From a virus: a DNA stretch of 64,000 bases. This document shows positions 14,788-23,315 of this stretch, piece after piece (positions within the stretch are counted from its first letter, which is position 1; each line of letters begins with the position of its first letter). The translations under genes were made by a program, and so were the position numbers. The notes below the pieces were generated by a model. It had not been told where the DNA came from, did no database searches, and saw nothing but the letters and a program-made list of their open reading frames with translations. The stretch covers positions 1 through 64,000 of the IMG/VR virus record IMGVR_UViG_3300044733_000695; one strand, 5' to 3'.

Positions 14788-15813
14788 ATGGCGACTCTTC
14801 GCTCTGACATCATCATCCCAGAGGTTTTTACGCCTTACGTCATTGAGCAAACCACGCAGCGTGATGCCTTCCTGGCTAGCGGTGTGGTGCAGCCTCTGGC
14901 GGAGCTGAATGCAACTGAGGGTGGTGACTTTATCAACGTCCCCTTCTGGAAAGCCAACCTTTCCGGTGACTTCGAGGTGCTGACCGACAGCAGCTCGCTG
15001 ACCCCCGGCAAGATCACTGCTGACAAGCAGGTCGGCGTCATCCTGCACCGTGGCCGTGCTTTTGAGGCTCGTGACCTGGCAGCCCTGGCTGCTGGTGCCG
15101 ATCCCATGGCCGCCATCGGCGCCAAGATCGCTGACTACGTTGCCAACCAGCGCCAAAAGGACCTGCTGTCCTGCCTGGCCGGCGTGTTCGGCGCCCTGGG
15201 CAATAATGCGACTGCTCCCTTTGTGGACCTGTCGATCGACGGCCTGACCGCTGACACCCCGACTGTTCTGAGCCCCCGTCACGTTGCCGAAGCCCGCAGC
15301 CTGCTGGGCGACCAAGGCGACAAGCTGACTGCCATCTGCATGCACTCCAAGGTCTACTACGACCTGGTTGAGCGTCGTGCTATTGATTACGTCAGCACTG
15401 CCGAAGCCCGTGGCAGCACCACCACCCAGTCGGGCGGTTCGATGGTTGCTGCTTACGGCGGCGAAGTGAACGTGCCGACCTACATGGGTCTGCGCGTGAT
15501 CGTGTCTGACGATGTGCAGACCGACGGCAGCGGCGCCAGCACCGAGTACGCCACCTACTTCTTCACCCAGGGCGCTGTTGCCTCCGGCGAACAGCTTGCA
15601 ATGCAGACTGAAACCGACCGTGACATCCTCGCCAAGAGCGATGCCATGTCGATCGACCTGCACTACTGCTACCACCCTGTTGGCGCTAAATGGGGCGTCA
15701 CCACGGTCAACCCGACCCGCGCTCAACTGGAGACCATCACAAACTGGTCGAAGGTGTACGAGACCAAGAACATTGGTATCGTCCGCGCCACCAACACCTC
15801 TAACTTCGATTGA
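14788..15813 (+). CDS. Major capsid protein, phage A
   Basis: The 341-residue protein starts ATLRSDIIIPEVFTPYVIEQTTQRDAFLASGVV and has GGDFINVPFWKANLSGDFEVL, HRGRAFEARDLAALAAGADPMAAIGAKIADYVANQRQ, and LTAICMHSKVYYDLV. These are features of the HK97-fold coat-protein family without a fused protease. Codon choice is strongly biased toward C- and G-ending codons, as expected of the most expressed virion gene. It follows the scaffold and precedes a probable decoration protein, which fixes its identity. Confidence 0.88.
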   Translation: MATLRSDIIIPEVFTPYVIEQTTQRDAFLASGVVQPLAELNATEGGDFINVPFWKANLSGDFEVLTDSSSLTPGKITADKQVGVILHRGRAFEARDLAALAAGADPMAAIGAKIADYVANQRQKDLLSCLAGVFGALGNNATAPFVDLSIDGLTADTPTVLSPRHVAEARSLLGDQGDKLTAICMHSKVYYDLVERRAIDYVSTAEARGSTTTQSGGSMVAAYGGEVNVPTYMGLRVIVSDDVQTDGSGASTEYATYFFTQGAVASGEQLAMQTETDRDILAKSDAMSIDLHYCYHPVGAKWGVTTVNPTRAQLETITNWSKVYETKNIGIVRATNTSNFD

Positions 15814-15824
15814 GGTAACTAACC

Positions 15825-16244
15825 ATGGCACAACCTTCCCAGTTTGAACTGTCCACAGAGCAGTACATCGTTGCTGACCACTACATCGCCTCCTCGGTGG
15901 CTGATGTGCAGTTCTTCACCGCTCCGGTGAAGTGCGAAGTGGTCAGCATCCGCGAGGTGCATGCAGTCGCTGGCAATGATGGCTCTGATGTGACCGGCAC
16001 GATTCGTCGTTGCCAAGGCACCGAAGCTGCCACCGCTGGCGATGACCTGCTAGGCGCCACCAAGATCAACCTCAAGGGCACTGCTCTGACTGAGCAGAAG
16101 TTCGATGCTGCTGATTCTGGTGAGCTGACCAGCACCACCGCCAACCTGACCCTGGAGGCTGGCGACCGTCTGTCTCTGGACGTGACCGGCACCACCACCA
16201 CCCTGGCTGGTGTGATCCTTAGCGTGCTGCTGAAGCGCGTCTGA
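15825..16244 (+). CDS. Probable capsid decoration protein
   Basis: A 139-residue, beta-rich, Thr/Ala-rich protein (YIVADHYIASSVADVQFFTAPVKCEVVSIREVHAVAG...LEAGDRLSLDVTGTTTTLAGVILSVLLKRV). It begins 11 bases after the major capsid gene and shares its codon bias, as decoration proteins usually do. A functionally similar protein occupies the same place in phage B (60335-60724), though sequence similarity is weak. Confidence 0.6.
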   Translation: MAQPSQFELSTEQYIVADHYIASSVADVQFFTAPVKCEVVSIREVHAVAGNDGSDVTGTIRRCQGTEAATAGDDLLGATKINLKGTALTEQKFDAADSGELTSTTANLTLEAGDRLSLDVTGTTTTLAGVILSVLLKRV

Positions 16245-16420
16245 TGGGTCTGTTCGCTTTCCGGCGACTGCGTGAAAAGGAGGCTGCTGCTAACGCGGCG
16301 GCCTCTCTTTCTATGCCAGAGCCAACTCCTACACTGACCCCAGAGGTCCAGACCGATGGCAGTAGTAATCGACGCAACAGTGGGCGGCGCAAACGCCAAC
16401 AGCTACCTGACGCTGGCTGA
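16244..16420 (+). CDS. 58-aa basic-tailed protein overlapping the next gene
   Basis: The start ATG shares a base with the previous stop (TGATG). The protein begins GLFAFRRLREKEAAANAAASLSM, has a TPTLTPEVQ stretch and ends with NSGRRKRQQLPDAG. Its last 65 bases overlap the connector gene at 16356 in another frame. The Arg/Lys-rich end of a tiny head-operon protein is common in phages. Function unknown, existence likely from coupling and codon pattern. Confidence 0.6.
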   Translation: MGLFAFRRLREKEAAANAAASLSMPEPTPTLTPEVQTDGSSNRRNSGRRKRQQLPDAG

Positions 16421-16919
16421 CGCTACCGCCATCATTGATGGCTTTGTCGAGAATCCAGACGTGCAGCACTGGAACAGCGGCAACACTGATAGCCGCAACC
16501 GGGCGCTGTTTACCGCAACGCAACGGCTAGACCGTGAGCGGTTTCTTGGCGCACGGGCGACTGATACCCAAGCGCTGCAGTGGCCACGCACTGGCGTGCG
16601 CAAGCCTGACACCTATATCAATACCTACGCGGTTGGGTTCCCGTTCCGCATAACGACGGACTATTTCACCGACACCGAGATCCCGACGCAGATCAAGTAT
16701 GCGCAGGTGTTGCTGGCGGTCTATCTGCACAACAACACCAGCGGCCTTGACCTGAGCGGCCTTGAGGATTACAAAAACGTCAAGATCGGCAGCCTTGACG
16801 TGACGCCTAACCTTGGCTATGGCGCTGTTGGCGCCGACCGCGTGCCGCCGTTGATGGAAAGATACCTGACTGGGCTTAGAATCAGTGGACCAGGCAACGT
16901 TTCCATCCGCCGGAGCTGA
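16356..16919 (+). CDS. Head-tail adaptor, DnaT-like family
   Basis: The 187-residue protein has the signature of the phage family named DnaT-like ssDNA-binding protein in Pfam: GGANANSYLTLADATAIIDG, then helices ALFTATQRLDRERFLGARAT and LQWPRTGV, and IPTQIKYAQVLLAVYLHN. In phages these are generally head-completion adaptors that attach beneath the portal. The location between decoration protein and head closure genes fits the adaptor role better than a DNA-binding role. Confidence 0.75.
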   Translation: MAVVIDATVGGANANSYLTLADATAIIDGFVENPDVQHWNSGNTDSRNRALFTATQRLDRERFLGARATDTQALQWPRTGVRKPDTYINTYAVGFPFRITTDYFTDTEIPTQIKYAQVLLAVYLHNNTSGLDLSGLEDYKNVKIGSLDVTPNLGYGAVGADRVPPLMERYLTGLRISGPGNVSIRRS

Positions 16920-16921
16920 TC

Positions 16922-17152
16922 ATGGGTTACAAGTACCCCGGTGCTGAATACATCAGCGACACTGTTGCTCACACTGGCCGCTTCGGCAAGATTGTATCGC
17001 TTGAGGCCAGCACTGTGATTAGCAGCCTGACCGCACTGGACTACACCGGCAACGCACTGACCTCAGTGGTGCTGGACCCTAGCTGCGAGCTGGAAGGTGT
17101 GTTTACCAGCATCACACTGGCAACTGGTTCCGTCGTCGCTTATCGCCTCTGA
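16922..17152 (+). CDS. Unknown 76-aa structural-operon protein
   Basis: A small beta-rich protein (GAEYISDTVAHTGRFGKIVSLEASTVISSLTALDYTGNALTSVVL...GSVVAYRL). The pattern resembles short phage spike or plug proteins that carry a glycine-rich beta sheet. It overlaps the next start by ATG/TGA sharing. Role unknown; probably a virion component. Confidence 0.55.
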   Translation: MGYKYPGAEYISDTVAHTGRFGKIVSLEASTVISSLTALDYTGNALTSVVLDPSCELEGVFTSITLATGSVVAYRL

Positions 17153-17511
17153 TGGCGCTTGCTGATTCGCTGCGATCAGTCGCCAGCAAAGTGATGGCAA
17201 GGTTTGGCGGCGATGTGACGATTCGCATCGTGACGCCTGGGACCTACAACACCACTACTGGCGCCATCACCGAGTCAGTTTCTGACACCGGCATCAAGGG
17301 CGTGCTTGAAGATGTCAGCGTGCGCGAGGTCAACGAACTGGTACAGGCAGGCGATAAACGGTTGATCGTGGCTGCGTTGGACCTAAATGGCACAGTGCCT
17401 GACACGGTTGACCGTGTGGTGATCAACAGCATCAGCCATCAAATCATTCGCGTTGACACGATCGAGCAGGACAACACCGCGATCACTTACGAACTGATCC
17501 TGAGGGCATAA
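17152..17511 (+). CDS. Probable head closure protein
   Basis: A 119-residue beta-barrel-like protein (VTIRIVTPGTYNTTTGAITESVSDTGIKGVLEDVSVREVNELVQAGDKRLIVAALDL). It is similar in pattern to phage head-tail joining/closure proteins (DUF3599/SPP1 gp16-like), and its operon position between adaptor and tail completion protein agrees. Assigned from pattern and order. Confidence 0.65.
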   Translation: MALADSLRSVASKVMARFGGDVTIRIVTPGTYNTTTGAITESVSDTGIKGVLEDVSVREVNELVQAGDKRLIVAALDLNGTVPDTVDRVVINSISHQIIRVDTIEQDNTAITYELILRA

Positions 17512-17513
17512 CG

Positions 17514-17954
17514 ATGGCACGCCGCATTAACCTAGCCGACATCGGCAACTACAGTTTGCAAAAGTATGAGCAGTTGCTGCGTATCACGGTACTAGAAACT
17601 GACAGACGGCTTAAAGAGGCTAGTCCGGTTGATACCGGCAGATTGCGCCTTGCGTGGTCCATCAGCGAGCAAGGCACGCCCGGCTACGACCCTGGCCCGC
17701 AAAGTGGTGTTGCTGGCATTGCACCACCACGTCGGCTTGACTATCAAGTTGAGCGGGCAGGCAATGTGTACCACATCCATAACAGCTTGCCCTACACCGA
17801 GCCTGTGCTGTATGGCAACAATCTGCCAGCATCATGGCAAGGGCAGTGGCGATCCAAGAACAATCAAATCACCAAGGGATACCCGGACATCATCGCCCGC
17901 GAGATGACCGCATGGGCGCGGCAGCAAGCTGACCGCATCGGGAGGCAAGACTAA
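17514..17954 (+). CDS. Neck/tail completion protein, HK97 gp10-like
   Basis: The 146-residue protein contains SPVDTGRLRLAWSISE, the hallmark of the HK97 gp10/tail completion family, followed by YHIHNSLPYTEPVLYGN and a C-terminal helix EMTAWARQQADRI. It helps connect the finished tail to the head. Overlaps the next gene by a shared base of TAATG. Confidence 0.75.
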   Translation: MARRINLADIGNYSLQKYEQLLRITVLETDRRLKEASPVDTGRLRLAWSISEQGTPGYDPGPQSGVAGIAPPRRLDYQVERAGNVYHIHNSLPYTEPVLYGNNLPASWQGQWRSKNNQITKGYPDIIAREMTAWARQQADRIGRQD

Positions 17955-18592
17955 TGGCAGCTGTCAACCTAAACACCGTTCGCGCCACCATTGAGGCACG
18001 ATTAACGGCTGAGCTGACCAGCCTCACGACGACATACACTCAAACCGGCACTGTCGTTACGATCAACGCCACTGCGCACGGTTACTACGTCGGCCAGTCG
18101 CTGACGTTGGACTACACATCTGGCGGCGGCGTTGACGGCACGTTCACTGTGGTCACCACAGCAACCAACTCTTTTACCGTGACTGCTGCCGGTGCGTTGA
18201 CAACCAGCGGAAATGTTACAGTGGTTAGCTCGCTGGGCAGCACCTTGCCGGTTGTCTTCCACAACCAGCCGTACATCCCAACGCCCGGTAGCTCATGGGT
18301 GCAGTGCCTGGTCAGCTTTGGCAACAACAACTACCTGACCATGGGCGGCACCACTGGCAGCAGCAACAGCGTCATTGGCGCCATCGTGGTCAATATCTTT
18401 ACCGCTAAGGGCGTTGGCCCTGGCGCTAACTACACAATTGGTAAACGCATCAGAGACCTTTACAATAGACAAGTAATCAGCGGCGTCCATTTTGACCCGC
18501 CCACTGGCCCAGAGGTGGTGGCTGCGCCAGCTCCTGAGGGTTACTTCCAAGCACAGGTCAGAATGACCTTTGAAACCTTCGAGGATCTCTAG
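17954..18592 (+). CDS. Tail terminator with inserted beta domain
   Basis: The ends of this 212-residue protein look like a tail terminator: N-terminal helix LNTVRATIEARLTAELT and C-terminal VNIFTAKGVGPGANYTIGKRIRDLYNRQ...VRMTFETFEDL. Between them (about residues 24-92) lies a Thr/Val-rich insert with VTINATAHGYYVGQSLTLDYTSGGGVDGTF and VTTATNSFTVTAAGALTTSGNVTV. This resembles small Ig/FCCH-like beta domains found in many phage fibres. The terminator caps the tail tube; the insert may decorate it. Confidence 0.65.
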   Translation: MAAVNLNTVRATIEARLTAELTSLTTTYTQTGTVVTINATAHGYYVGQSLTLDYTSGGGVDGTFTVVTTATNSFTVTAAGALTTSGNVTVVSSLGSTLPVVFHNQPYIPTPGSSWVQCLVSFGNNNYLTMGGTTGSSNSVIGAIVVNIFTAKGVGPGANYTIGKRIRDLYNRQVISGVHFDPPTGPEVVAAPAPEGYFQAQVRMTFETFEDL

Positions 18593-18594
18593 CC

Positions 18595-19011
18595 ATGGCT
18601 TTTTACCGAGGGCAGCAAGGCAGCGTCAAGTTTGACGACGGCGGCGCTACTGGCGTCACCATTGCCAGCACCCGCTCATGGTCTCTGACCGTTGAGAAGG
18701 AATCACTCGACACCACCGCGCTAGGCGCCACTTATCGCGCTAATGTCGGCGGCCTGATCAGCGGCAGCGGCACCGTCGAGGTGCTTTACACGGCCAGCAG
18801 CGCTGATGAGACGAACGCTTTTATCGAGCATGTCAACACGGCCACCGACGAAGGCGCAGCCCTGTTTGAGCTGTTCCTTGATACAAACGGCACTAAAAAG
18901 GTCAGCTTTGACGGTGTCATCACATCTGCCGAATATTCGGCTACCGTTGGCGAAATCGAAGTGATCACGGTCAACTTCGTTACCAACGGCGCCATTACCC
19001 TGGACATCTGA
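18595..19011 (+). CDS. Major tail tube protein, copy 1
   Basis: A 138-residue protein (AFYRGQQGSVKFDDGG...SWSLTVEKESLDTTALGATYRANVGGLISGSGTVEVLY...AEYSATVGEIEVITVNFV) of the phage tail-tube family of beta proteins. It stacks in rings to build the tail tube. The following gene encodes a close paralogue of the same length. Position before the tail chaperone and tape measure genes is the usual one for the tube gene. Confidence 0.75.
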   Translation: MAFYRGQQGSVKFDDGGATGVTIASTRSWSLTVEKESLDTTALGATYRANVGGLISGSGTVEVLYTASSADETNAFIEHVNTATDEGAALFELFLDTNGTKKVSFDGVITSAEYSATVGEIEVITVNFVTNGAITLDI

Positions 19012-19013
19012 TC

Positions 19014-19433
19014 ATGGCTTTTTATCGCGGGCAACAGGGCACTGTCTTCTTTGATAAAGCTGGTGCAGGCGGCTTGTCTGAGATTGCTGCGGTCCGGTCT
19101 TGGACCATGACCGTCGAGAAGGAATCGCTTGACGTGACCGATCACGGCGACACCTACCGTGCCAACGTGGGTGGCTTGATCAGCGGTTCTGGCACCATTG
19201 AGCTGATGTATGACGCTCCAGGTTCTGGCGACAAGCTGGACCTGATCAAGGATGTCAATCAAGCCACCGATGAAGCTGATGCAGCGTTTGAGCTGTACCT
19301 CGATGAAACCGGCGGCAAAAAGATCACCGGCACGCTGGTGGTGACAGGTTCCGAGTATTCCGCTACTGTGGGCGAAATCGAGATTGTCTCGGTTAATTTC
19401 GTTACCTCCGGGGCACTGACCCTTAGCATCTAA
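19014..19433 (+). CDS. Major tail tube protein, copy 2
   Basis: A 139-residue paralogue of 18595-19011. Both begin AFYRGQQG, share VEKESLD, YRANVGGLISGSGT, and end with EYSATVGEIE...VNFVT-GA-TL-I. Two bases separate the genes. Tandem copies may make a mixed tail tube, or one may be the tube and the other a tube-end or decoration form. Confidence 0.75.
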   Translation: MAFYRGQQGTVFFDKAGAGGLSEIAAVRSWTMTVEKESLDVTDHGDTYRANVGGLISGSGTIELMYDAPGSGDKLDLIKDVNQATDEADAAFELYLDETGGKKITGTLVVTGSEYSATVGEIEIVSVNFVTSGALTLSI

Positions 19434-19789
19434 TGCCTGCCGCCCAACGTCCGGTTGACCTGCTCACCGGAGCCTTTGACCTCAATCAAAGGCGCAAGTT
19501 TGAAGTGAAGACAGATGCTGGCGACGTGGTGATGGTGCTTTATTTCAAGCCCATCACCCGCGCTGACCGCAAAAAAGCATCTGCATTGACCGGCACTGAT
19601 GAAGCGCTAGACGTTAGCACGCAGCTGCTATGTCAGATTGCTGAGCTTGAAAACGGCACCAAAGCGTTTGCACCGGCTGATGCGGCCAAGCTGCAACGCG
19701 AGCTGCCTGAGCGCGTCCTGAACGACCTAGAGCTGTTCTTGTTCGGCCTTGGTGATGGCGCAGGATTTGAAGAGGCAAAAAAAGACTAG
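19433..19789 (+). CDS. Tail assembly chaperone, short form (gpG-like)
   Basis: The 118-residue protein (DLLTGAFDLNQRRKFEVKTDAGDVVMVLYFKPITRADRKKASALTG...ERVLNDLELFLFGLGDG) lies between tail tube and tape measure genes, where lambda G is found. It ends GFEEAKKD at a TAG that directly follows a run of seven A. It coats the tape measure protein before the tube forms. Its long form arises by frameshift (next entry). Confidence 0.78.
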   Translation: MPAAQRPVDLLTGAFDLNQRRKFEVKTDAGDVVMVLYFKPITRADRKKASALTGTDEALDVSTQLLCQIAELENGTKAFAPADAAKLQRELPERVLNDLELFLFGLGDGAGFEEAKKD

Positions 19790-19959
19790 AGGAAGACTCG
19801 TGGTTGTTCTTCGAGTTCTTCCTCGCAACTGAGCTAGGCATGACGGTTAGCCGTTTGCGTACCGAGCTAACCGATGCAGAATTTACGCACTTTGCCGCAT
19901 ACTATGAGGTCAAGGGCAGACGCGAAAAAGCGGAAATGGATAAGGCCCGGCGGCGGTAG
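19433..19959 (+). CDS. Tail assembly chaperone, frameshifted long form (gpGT-like)
   Basis: A -1 shift on A AAA AAA (19777-19783), three bases before the stop of the short form, continues reading at AGA CTA GAG and gives 58 more residues. These include DSWLFFEFFLATELGMTVSRLRTELTDAEFTHFAAYYE, ending ARRR at TAG 19957-19959. The LGMTV-L...L-EF-F-AAYY pattern is the typical T-domain found after such shifts. The product would be about 175 residues. The extension has no start codon of its own near the overlap, which supports frameshifting over a separate gene. Confidence 0.8.
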
Positions 19960-19984
19960 ACTGCCGCTATAGGGAGGTGTTGCC

Positions 19985-22078
19985 GTGGCCGTTTCGGTTG
20001 TTGATATTCAGGTAAACAGCCAGAGTGCTGTAAGGAATCTTCAGCAGGTTGGCGCAGCATCTAAAGCAGCACAGGCCGGCGTCAGTGGTTTAAAGGATGC
20101 TGTAACTGGCCTGCTTGGCGCATTTACGGCTGTCACTGCTGCCAAGTTTGTATTTGCCAAGACGGCAGAACTTGAATCACAAACCCGCAGCCTGCAGGTG
20201 CTGACGGGTAGCGCACAGCAAGCAAAGCAAATCATTCAAGAGCTGCAGCAGCTTGGTGCGGTAACGCCATTTACCAGCACTGAACTGATTGATGCAGCCA
20301 AGCGTCTGCAGGCTTTTGGCGTGCAGGCCAACAATGTTGTAGAAACCACCCGCAGGCTGGCCGACGCATCAGGTGCAACTGGTGCTGAGCTGCAGGGCCT
20401 GGTGACCGCCTACGGTCAGGTCCAAGCCAAGGGCAGGCTGCAAGGCGAAGAGCTGCTGCAGTTCCAAGAGCGTGGCATCGCGCTGCAGGAAGAGCTGCGC
20501 AAGATGTATGGGATGACCGGCGAGGAGTTCCAAAAGGCTCTAAGTAAAGGTCAGATCAGCGCTAAGGCTGTTGAGGTAGCACTGCAGCGGCTGACCAGTG
20601 CCGGCGGCAAATACGCCAATGGCGCTATTGCGCAAAGCGATACGCTAAATGGCAAACTCAGCACCTTGCAAGATGGCGTCGATGCGCTAGCTCGACGGAT
20701 TGGCACAGCGCTTACCCCAGCGCTAAAGGCCATTTTCAATCAAGCGATCGCAGTTGTTGATGCGATCAATGCTGCATTGTCTGCCGGCAGGGGGGGCGGC
20801 TTTACGAGGAGCGTTGCAGGCGCCCGTCAGTTTTTGAATATCGGCGCCACATCGCAAGCAGTCGACAATATCGCCAAAGGTGTTGGTCAGGTTGGATCTC
20901 AGAAAAATAAAACAGGCATTCAGCAGAACCTGCAAGCATTGCAGCAATATCAGCGCCTGCTGCAAAGCGTTGGCCCTAATGATCCAAATGCAAATCGCGC
21001 TGTTCAGCTACAGGGCACAATTTTGCAAAAGATAAATCAGAATCTTGCGGCTCAAAAGCAACTGCAGGCAGGTGCAAAACAAACTGATAAATTATTTACC
21101 GCTCCGCCATTAGGTGCTGGCACAGGCGGCGCCGCAAAGGGTGGTGGCGGCAAGTCTGCTGACAAGCAAGCTAAAGAAATCAAAGACATCACAGCGCAAG
21201 AGCTTGAGTTGCGGTTGCGGCTTGGTATTGCCCAGCGCACCCAGAACGAGCAGCAAGAGGCTTACTATAATAAGCAGCTTGCAATCCTACAGGCCAGTCA
21301 GCAGGAGATGGGGCCTAATGAACGCAAGGCGGCAATCTTTGAAGCAGTGGTGCAATATGCAGAGCGGCTGCGCACGATTGAAGATCAGCGCAACAAGGAA
21401 ACGCTGCCTGAATACATCACCAAACTGACAACCGCAGCATCTGGCTATGCCTCAGTGCTGGAATACTCCAAGCAGCTAACCGAAGAACAAAAGCGACAGC
21501 AGGCACTGGCTGACGGGATTAGCAATACGGTTGGCCAAGGCATGACATCTGCCTTTAACGCATTGATTCAAGGCAGCCAAGATTTCAATAGCAGCCTGCG
21601 GCAGATTGCATCTGGCGTGTTGATCGACATTGCCAGCCAACTCCTGCAGGTATTTGTTATCCAAAAGGCCATCAATGCAATTAGCGGTTTGTTTGGCGGC
21701 AATCGCGGTGGCTTTGCATCAGGCGCCAGCTTCAACCCCGGCGCCTTCGGCATGGCATCAATCGTTCCTGGTCTAAGCGGCGTCGGCAATTTCTTTGGTG
21801 GCGCTAGAGCCAACGGCGGCAGCGTGATGGGCGGCAAGGGCTACCTCGTTGGCGAGCGCGGTCCTGAGCTGTTTATGCCAGGCCGCAGCGGCGGCATCGC
21901 ACCAACCGGCAGCTTTGGTGGCGGCGTTAATGTGGTAGTCAACGTAGACGCAAGCGGCACCAGCGTGGAAGGCAACGAGCCAAATTCCAATCAGATGGGT
22001 AGGATCATCGGTGCTGCAGTGCAGGCTGAGATCGTCAAGATGCAACGTCCTGGCGGTCTGCTGGCAGGTACACGCTGA
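19985..22078 (+). CDS. Tail tape measure protein, phage A
   Basis: The 697-residue protein has an N-terminal tape-measure domain (TGSAQQAKQIIQELQQLGAVTPFTSTELIDAAKRLQAFG, GEELLQFQERGIALQEELRK), a helical middle with Gln-rich coiled coils, and a lambda-H-type C-terminus. That end carries ALIQGSQDFNSSLRQIASGVLIDIASQLLQVFVIQKAI, a Gly-rich hydrophobic region, and ARANGGSVMGGKGYLVGERGPELF. It sets the tail length (697 residues predicts roughly a 100 nm tail by the usual 0.15 nm per residue) and is ejected with the DNA. It starts at GTG 19985 after AGGGAGG. Confidence 0.92.
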   Translation: MAVSVVDIQVNSQSAVRNLQQVGAASKAAQAGVSGLKDAVTGLLGAFTAVTAAKFVFAKTAELESQTRSLQVLTGSAQQAKQIIQELQQLGAVTPFTSTELIDAAKRLQAFGVQANNVVETTRRLADASGATGAELQGLVTAYGQVQAKGRLQGEELLQFQERGIALQEELRKMYGMTGEEFQKALSKGQISAKAVEVALQRLTSAGGKYANGAIAQSDTLNGKLSTLQDGVDALARRIGTALTPALKAIFNQAIAVVDAINAALSAGRGGGFTRSVAGARQFLNIGATSQAVDNIAKGVGQVGSQKNKTGIQQNLQALQQYQRLLQSVGPNDPNANRAVQLQGTILQKINQNLAAQKQLQAGAKQTDKLFTAPPLGAGTGGAAKGGGGKSADKQAKEIKDITAQELELRLRLGIAQRTQNEQQEAYYNKQLAILQASQQEMGPNERKAAIFEAVVQYAERLRTIEDQRNKETLPEYITKLTTAASGYASVLEYSKQLTEEQKRQQALADGISNTVGQGMTSAFNALIQGSQDFNSSLRQIASGVLIDIASQLLQVFVIQKAINAISGLFGGNRGGFASGASFNPGAFGMASIVPGLSGVGNFFGGARANGGSVMGGKGYLVGERGPELFMPGRSGGIAPTGSFGGGVNVVVNVDASGTSVEGNEPNSNQMGRIIGAAVQAEIVKMQRPGGLLAGTR

Positions 22079-22422
22079 TGGCTACGTTCCCTGCGATCAC
22101 TGCAAGCTACGGCGCCGAAAAGCGCAGCGCTCCAACCGTGCGCACCGTGCAGTTTGGCGATGGCTACCAGCAGCGGCTGACCTACGGCCTGAACCAAAAC
22201 CCTAAGGAGTGGTCCTTGACATGGAACAACATCAGCGAGGCCAATGCGGATACTATTGAAGCCTTCCTTGATGCTCGCGCTGCTGATAGCGCTTCCTTTG
22301 ACTGGACGCCGCCTGATGAGGTGACAGCATACAAATGGATTTGTCCATCATGGAGCAAGTCCATAACGTACGCAGGACGGGCGACCATCAGTGCCACATT
22401 TCAGCAAGTGTTTGAGCCCTAA
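22078..22422 (+). CDS. Minor tail protein, lambda gpM family
   Basis: The 114-residue protein shows the gpM pattern: RTVQFGDGYQQRLTYGLNQNPKEWSLTWNNISEANADTIEAFLDAR, FDWTPPDE, YKWICPSWSKSI, ATFQQVFEP. It joins the tail tip complex at the end of the tape measure. Overlaps both neighbours (TGATG style) in the conserved M-L-K-I-J order. Confidence 0.88.
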   Translation: MATFPAITASYGAEKRSAPTVRTVQFGDGYQQRLTYGLNQNPKEWSLTWNNISEANADTIEAFLDARAADSASFDWTPPDEVTAYKWICPSWSKSITYAGRATISATFQQVFEP

Positions 22423-23315
22423 TGGCATACGCAGCTTGGGCTAGCAGCACCGCCTACAGCGTTGGCGCAATTGTCCGCGCAACGTCCGTACAGGCCACAG
22501 GGCTTGTCTTTCGCTGCACTGTTGCAGGCACATCAGCTAGCACACAGCCTGCCTGGCCTACCGATATCGGCAGCACCATTGCAGATGGTGGCGTCACATG
22601 GGCAGCGATCAGTAGCGTCTACGAAGAACTGTCGGTACTGGCGCCGAATGCCATCATCGAGCTGTTTGAGCTGCAGCTTGACACCACGTTGCATGGTGCA
22701 AGCACGACGTACTACTGGCATAACGGCGTCAATGCCAACGTGACTGGCGACATCGTTTTCAACAGCAATACCTACGTCAGGCTTCCGGTCAAGGCGGAGG
22801 GTTTTGACTACAGCAACACTGGCAGCCTGCCACGGCCAACGCTGACGATCAGCAACCTGACTGGTGATATCACAGCAATTCTGCTGCTGGTCAATGCGAC
22901 GACGCCCGGCAATGACCTTGGTGGCGCCACTGTCCGCAGGATCCGCACGCTGAAGAAGTTTCTAGACGGCGAGACCAATGCAGACCCCAATGCACGGTTT
23001 CCGACAGAGATCTGGTACGTCGATCGGAAGTCCAGCGAGAACCGCGATCTGGTGCAATTTGAGCTGGCTAGTAAGTTTGACCTTGCAGGCGTGATGCTGC
23101 CAAGGCGTCAGATCATTGCCAACGTGTGCCAGTGGCAGTACAGATCGGCAGAATGCGGCTACACCGGCAGCAACTACTGGAATGTCAACGATCAGGTGGT
23201 CGGCACCTTGGCGCAGGATGTATGCGGTAAGCGGCTTGGTAGCTGCCGATTGCGGTTTGGCTCCACTGCAGAACTGCCGTTCGGCTCATTCCCTGGTGCT
23301 GGTCTAACGCAATGA
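22422..23315 (+). CDS. Minor tail protein L with N-terminal extra domain
   Basis: Residues of about 68-297 match lambda gpL (LAPNAIIELFELQL, PRPTLTISNLTGDI, EIWYVDRK, MLPRRQIIANVC). Four cysteines (C236, C245, C268, C275) match those that hold the iron-sulfur cluster in gpL. Residues 1-66 are an added small domain (AWASSTAYSVGAIVRATS...GLVFRCTVAGTS...QPAWP...VADGGVTWAA-like pattern) related to carbohydrate-binding-type modules of tail fibres. The protein sits in the tail tip. Confidence 0.85.
   Translation: MAYAAWASSTAYSVGAIVRATSVQATGLVFRCTVAGTSASTQPAWPTDIGSTIADGGVTWAAISSVYEELSVLAPNAIIELFELQLDTTLHGASTTYYWHNGVNANVTGDIVFNSNTYVRLPVKAEGFDYSNTGSLPRPTLTISNLTGDITAILLLVNATTPGNDLGGATVRRIRTLKKFLDGETNADPNARFPTEIWYVDRKSSENRDLVQFELASKFDLAGVMLPRRQIIANVCQWQYRSAECGYTGSNYWNVNDQVVGTLAQDVCGKRLGSCRLRFGSTAELPFGSFPGAGLTQ

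Noticed and set aside
14713-15831. 372-residue open frame antisense to the major capsid gene
   Set aside because: The plus strand has a clear capsid protein with high codon bias, which creates long antisense frames. The antisense protein shows no domain.
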